Source: SG-bin7 sp964498095
Lineage (GTDB): Bacteria > Bdellovibrionota > Bdellovibrionia > Bdellovibrionales > SG-bin7
NCBI GenBank assembly: GCA_964498095.1
Contig: CAZCFY010000002.1
Coordinates: 165,727 to 229,726, forward strand
DNA: 64,000 nucleotides
Direction: 5' to 3'
The translations under genes were made by a program, and so were the position numbers. Each line of letters starts with the position of its first letter. Positions within the stretch are counted from its first letter, which is position 1. Below, in pieces: positions 60,745 through 64,000 of the stretch. The notes beneath the pieces are model-generated. The model made no database searches and was not told the origin of the DNA. It saw only the letters and a program-made list of their open reading frames with translations.

Positions 60745-61235
60745 TGCGGAAAACGAAAGTGATAATTTCCGCCAATATGCCCATTGCTATCCCAAGCGCC
60801 ATCGCGATCAAAAAAAGCAACTTGGATGTCTAATTCGTTCAGAGTCATTCCGTAACCCTGCGCCCAATATAATAGGTGTTTCATCTCCGGTGTCCCTTCG
60901 CGGATACAGTTTGATCCTTGAGCCCGCAAGCAACCGCCCGTAATTTTGACGCCATGAAGAGTATGATCATTGAGGTGATCAACCGGAAAGACAGCTTCGC
61001 GCGCACCATCGCCGTAATTTACTCGGATCCACATCATTAACCCCGGATTTTCCTTTAAGTCCCCTTTATAATAAACGTGTAAAATGGCGGCGCCATAATA
61101 GGACTGAATGGCACGGCTCACTACAACTGGGCCCTGCGTTTGCTGAGACCATTTCATTGTATAATCGACCGGATAATTACTGGCGCTGGCCGAGTTCATA
61201 AGAACTAAAGCAAATGCAAAAAGGGTGGCTTTCAT
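60738..61235 (-). CDS. Secreted protein, unknown function
   Basis: 165 residues with signal peptide (~1-18, 'MNSASAS'). The mature part is beta-rich with Trp/Tyr ('DYTMKWSQQTQGPVVV', 'AILHVYYKGDLKENPGLMMWIRVNYGDGAREAVFPVD') and ends '...IQVAFFDRDGAWDSNGHIGGNYHFRFPHQ'. Two Cys could pair. No family recognised. AAGGAG precedes the ATG. It overlaps the convergent GspC-like gene by 7 bases. Confidence 0.7.
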   Translation of the reverse strand: MKATLFAFALVLMNSASASNYPVDYTMKWSQQTQGPVVVSRAIQSYYGAAILHVYYKGDLKENPGLMMWIRVNYGDGAREAVFPVDHLNDHTLHGVKITGGCLRAQGSNCIREGTPEMKHLLYWAQGYGMTLNELDIQVAFFDRDGAWDSNGHIGGNYHFRFPHQ

Positions 61236-61342
61236 GATTACTCCTTAATTTTAATAAGGATCTACAAAAGCCCGGGGAGATTTGCAAAACGATTTTTATT
61301 TGTAAGGGAAACTTTTCAATCCACGAAGTAGCGCCATAAATT

Positions 61343-62536
61343 TTATTTTTCAATGAACGCCAAGTCTTTATCGTAGGTTTCTTCGCTTAAGCTCAGTGAC
61401 AGCAGTGCAAATATTATAATAGCTAATCCCAAGGCCATGGCCGCATCGACGATCCCCAGTTTTGCTTTTAAATTATTAAACATAAAAAGCATGAATACGA
61501 CAGAGCCGCGAATAAGGTTAGGCACGCTCGTCGTGACGGTCGCTCGCAAATTTGTGCCGAAATGCTCGGCCGTCGTCATCATGAGAACCGCCCAGTATCC
61601 TGTCGCAAACCCCAGGCCAAAACAAACTCCGTAAAATCGGCGTGCCGAAACCTCTGGCGAGTGTAAATAGAGATATATTAGGGTAAGTTCTAACAAAATA
61701 AATACGGCGATAATTTTCTTGCGGGTGCCAAAATACTGGCTCAAAGCTCCACACAAAAAGTCACCGATGGCGACGCCGATATAGGTATAAAAAATTGCTT
61801 TCGGCGCGGTGACCGGCTCATTAATATTTAATGCCGCCGCAAATTCTGGAGCAAAGGTGACAAGTAGGCCCCCGACAAACCAGATGGGCATGCCAATAAC
61901 AACTAATCTTAAATAGCGAAAAAACTTTTCTCGCGAAGTTAAAAGCAGCAGAAGGTTGCCACGGCTTACACTCTCGCTTTTTACTTTTGCAAACAGCAGG
62001 GAGTCGCGGATCTGGAAGCGCAAAAGTAATAGTAAAATCCCCATACCGCCGCCGATGTAGTAACAGGTGCGCCAAGAAAAGTATTCCGCCGTTACCGCAG
62101 CGGCAACAGATCCTGATAGGCCGACGCCGGCGACAATGGTGGCGCCATAGCCGCGCGTTTTTTGCGGTAAAATCTCACTCACCAGAGTTATGGCGGCACC
62201 TAATTCGCCCGCTAAACCGATGCCGGCAATAAATCGCAGAGCTGTATAGGTTGAAATATCATTTACTAAGCCATTTAAAATATTTGCCAGAGAATATAAA
62301 AAAATAGAGCCAAACAAAACAGAAACACGGCCGCGTTTGTCGCCGAGAATTCCCCACAATATTCCCCCAATAAGAAGGCCACTCATTTGCGCATTGAGGA
62401 GCTGCATTCCCACGGCCATAATATTTTCTTGGGGAATTCCTAAATCTTTTAGGCTGGCAACGCGTACTACGCCGAAAAGATAAAGATCAAAAATATCGAC
62501 AAAGTAACCAAGGGCAGCGACTAAGACGCTTATCAT
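61343..62536 (-). CDS. Major facilitator superfamily transporter
   Basis: 397 residues with about twelve membrane helices. The loop 2-3 motif 'GILGDKRGRVSVLFGS' and 'ALRFIAGIGLAGELGAAITLVSEILPQKTRGYGAT' mark the sugar/organic-acid (SP/MHS-like) branch; substrate not readable. The start is close to the first helix with weak SD. It diverges from the rRNA operon. Confidence 0.9.
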   Translation of the reverse strand: MISVLVAALGYFVDIFDLYLFGVVRVASLKDLGIPQENIMAVGMQLLNAQMSGLLIGGILWGILGDKRGRVSVLFGSIFLYSLANILNGLVNDISTYTALRFIAGIGLAGELGAAITLVSEILPQKTRGYGATIVAGVGLSGSVAAAVTAEYFSWRTCYYIGGGMGILLLLLRFQIRDSLLFAKVKSESVSRGNLLLLLTSREKFFRYLRLVVIGMPIWFVGGLLVTFAPEFAAALNINEPVTAPKAIFYTYIGVAIGDFLCGALSQYFGTRKKIIAVFILLELTLIYLYLHSPEVSARRFYGVCFGLGFATGYWAVLMMTTAEHFGTNLRATVTTSVPNLIRGSVVFMLFMFNNLKAKLGIVDAAMALGLAIIIFALLSLSLSEETYDKDLAFIEK

Positions 62537-63070
62537 TTCTCAATATTAACATTTTCGCGCTCTTCATGCCCAAACGAAGAAAATGTCGGCAGCAGTAAAA
62601 AAAACAACCATATAGAATTTCTCATAGGCTGCCAGTGTAACGGCTAACTTTTGGCGGCTGCAATCGCGGGCAGAATTTCTGGTCCTTAGTTTTGTAGCGA
62701 ATCAGTATTTATATTTTTTATCAATTATTCTAATATGTTATAAGTGTATGCCCTAACAGTTTTTTAGTGGGAATTAGACTAAAACCAGGATAAATTCGCG
62801 CGGCAAATATGCACAAAAAAGGGGCTATTTTTGAAAACAAAAAATTCTCAAAAAATCTTTTAATTCTCTATTGACCGTAGGTGAAACTTTCTATATCCCT
62901 AGTATTTCCAAAAATTCGCTCTTTGAAAACTAAATAGCAGACAGATTGTTTGATGGGTCTACAACAAACGATTTTGACGGCGAAAGCCGAAGTTGAAGTT
63001 TGTTGAGACGTTAAATTTTTTTGATTTTGTTAGTGTTATTTGTTTCGTCAGAAACAAAATTTTTCAGTTT
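62537..63070. other. Intergenic region and rRNA leader
   Basis: 534 bases between the MFS start and 16S rRNA. 62537-62820 shows no gene. 62821-62870 is strongly A/T-rich and could be an UP element for the promoter at 62871. A boxA-like GCTCTTTGAAAAC at 62918-62930 is the antitermination signal usual in rrn leaders. A CGGC-GAAA-GCCG hairpin lies at 62978-62989 and TTTGTTTC-GTCA-GAAACAAA at 63039-63058, probably leader structures. Confidence 0.7.
62871..62899 (+). promoter_or_regulatory. Predicted rRNA operon promoter
   Basis: TTGACC at 62871-62876 with a TATATC (62892-62897, spacing 15) or TATCCC (62894-62899, spacing 17) -10 candidate, preceded by a long A/T-rich tract. About 170-200 bases upstream of 16S and just before boxA, the usual place. 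Confidence 0.55.

Positions 63071-64000
<930 letters not shown>

Overview
The window comes from a Gram-negative bacterium that most resembles the Bdellovibrionota/Oligoflexia side of the former Deltaproteobacteria. Evidence: the 5' part of a 16S rRNA gene at the right end; a compact Agl/Glt-type envelope machine otherwise known from myxobacteria and Bdellovibrio; AgmX/PglI-type C-terminal domains; LPS (Kdo, Lpt) genes; type IV pilus and Tad-type pilus genes; and surface proteins whose signal peptide ends in 'NCG'. Species assignment is inference. Coding density is high, and many starts are GTG or TTG with good Shine-Dalgarno (SD) sequences.

Layout. 1-11000: end of a CpaF/TadA ATPase, a degenerate histidine-kinase-like protein, enolase, ftsB, a cold-shock protein, polA, a lipoprotein, a FliL-like membrane protein with a Cys-cluster partner, and an FHA-domain sigma-54 activator. 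11000-15030: engB, kdsB, pyrG, kdsD. 15112-26472: one long plus-strand operon of ten genes encoding two outer-membrane barrels, three TPR proteins, a small secreted protein, an FHA/TonB-like protein and a TolQ-TolR-TolR motor. 26487-30484: GYF/PilZ protein, an LptC-LptA fusion, lptB and rpoN. 30514-35323: a histidine kinase, then an accessory patch with two copies of a palindrome-rich repeat, small secreted proteins and a LamG surface protein. 35496-46151: hpf, metK, lepA, lepB, an apparently dead LepB paralogue, pyrB, carA, an unknown gene and carB. 46164-53585: an ABC-2 transporter, prepilin peptidase and pilMNOPQ. 53629-62536: a mixed region with rarA, surface proteins, a cupin, tRNA-Ala, a GT9 glycosyltransferase, a GNAT, a GspC-like protein and an MFS transporter. 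62537-64000: rRNA leader and 16S rRNA.

How it fits together. Much of the window builds the envelope: Kdo activation (kdsD, kdsB), LPS export (lptC-A, lptB), protein export (lepB), type IV pili (pilD, pilMNOPQ) and the Agl/Glt-like proton-driven complex. The gene order kdsD - lptC/A - lptB - rpoN - hpf, common in Proteobacteria, is recognisable but interrupted twice: by the Agl/Glt operon and by the kinase plus repeat-bearing patch. Pyrimidine/arginine precursor genes (pyrB, carA, carB, and pyrG further away) form the other theme.

The most notable points are the complete compact Agl/Glt-like operon, the Ser-to-Asn LepB paralogue beside lepB, a near-identical 72-base repeat pair, the unknown gene lodged between carA and carB, a PolA without visible proofreading residues, a PilQ that carries the lipobox its PilP lacks, and several promoters placed so that the mRNA should be leaderless. 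No CRISPR array, insertion sequence, phage or defence system was recognised.
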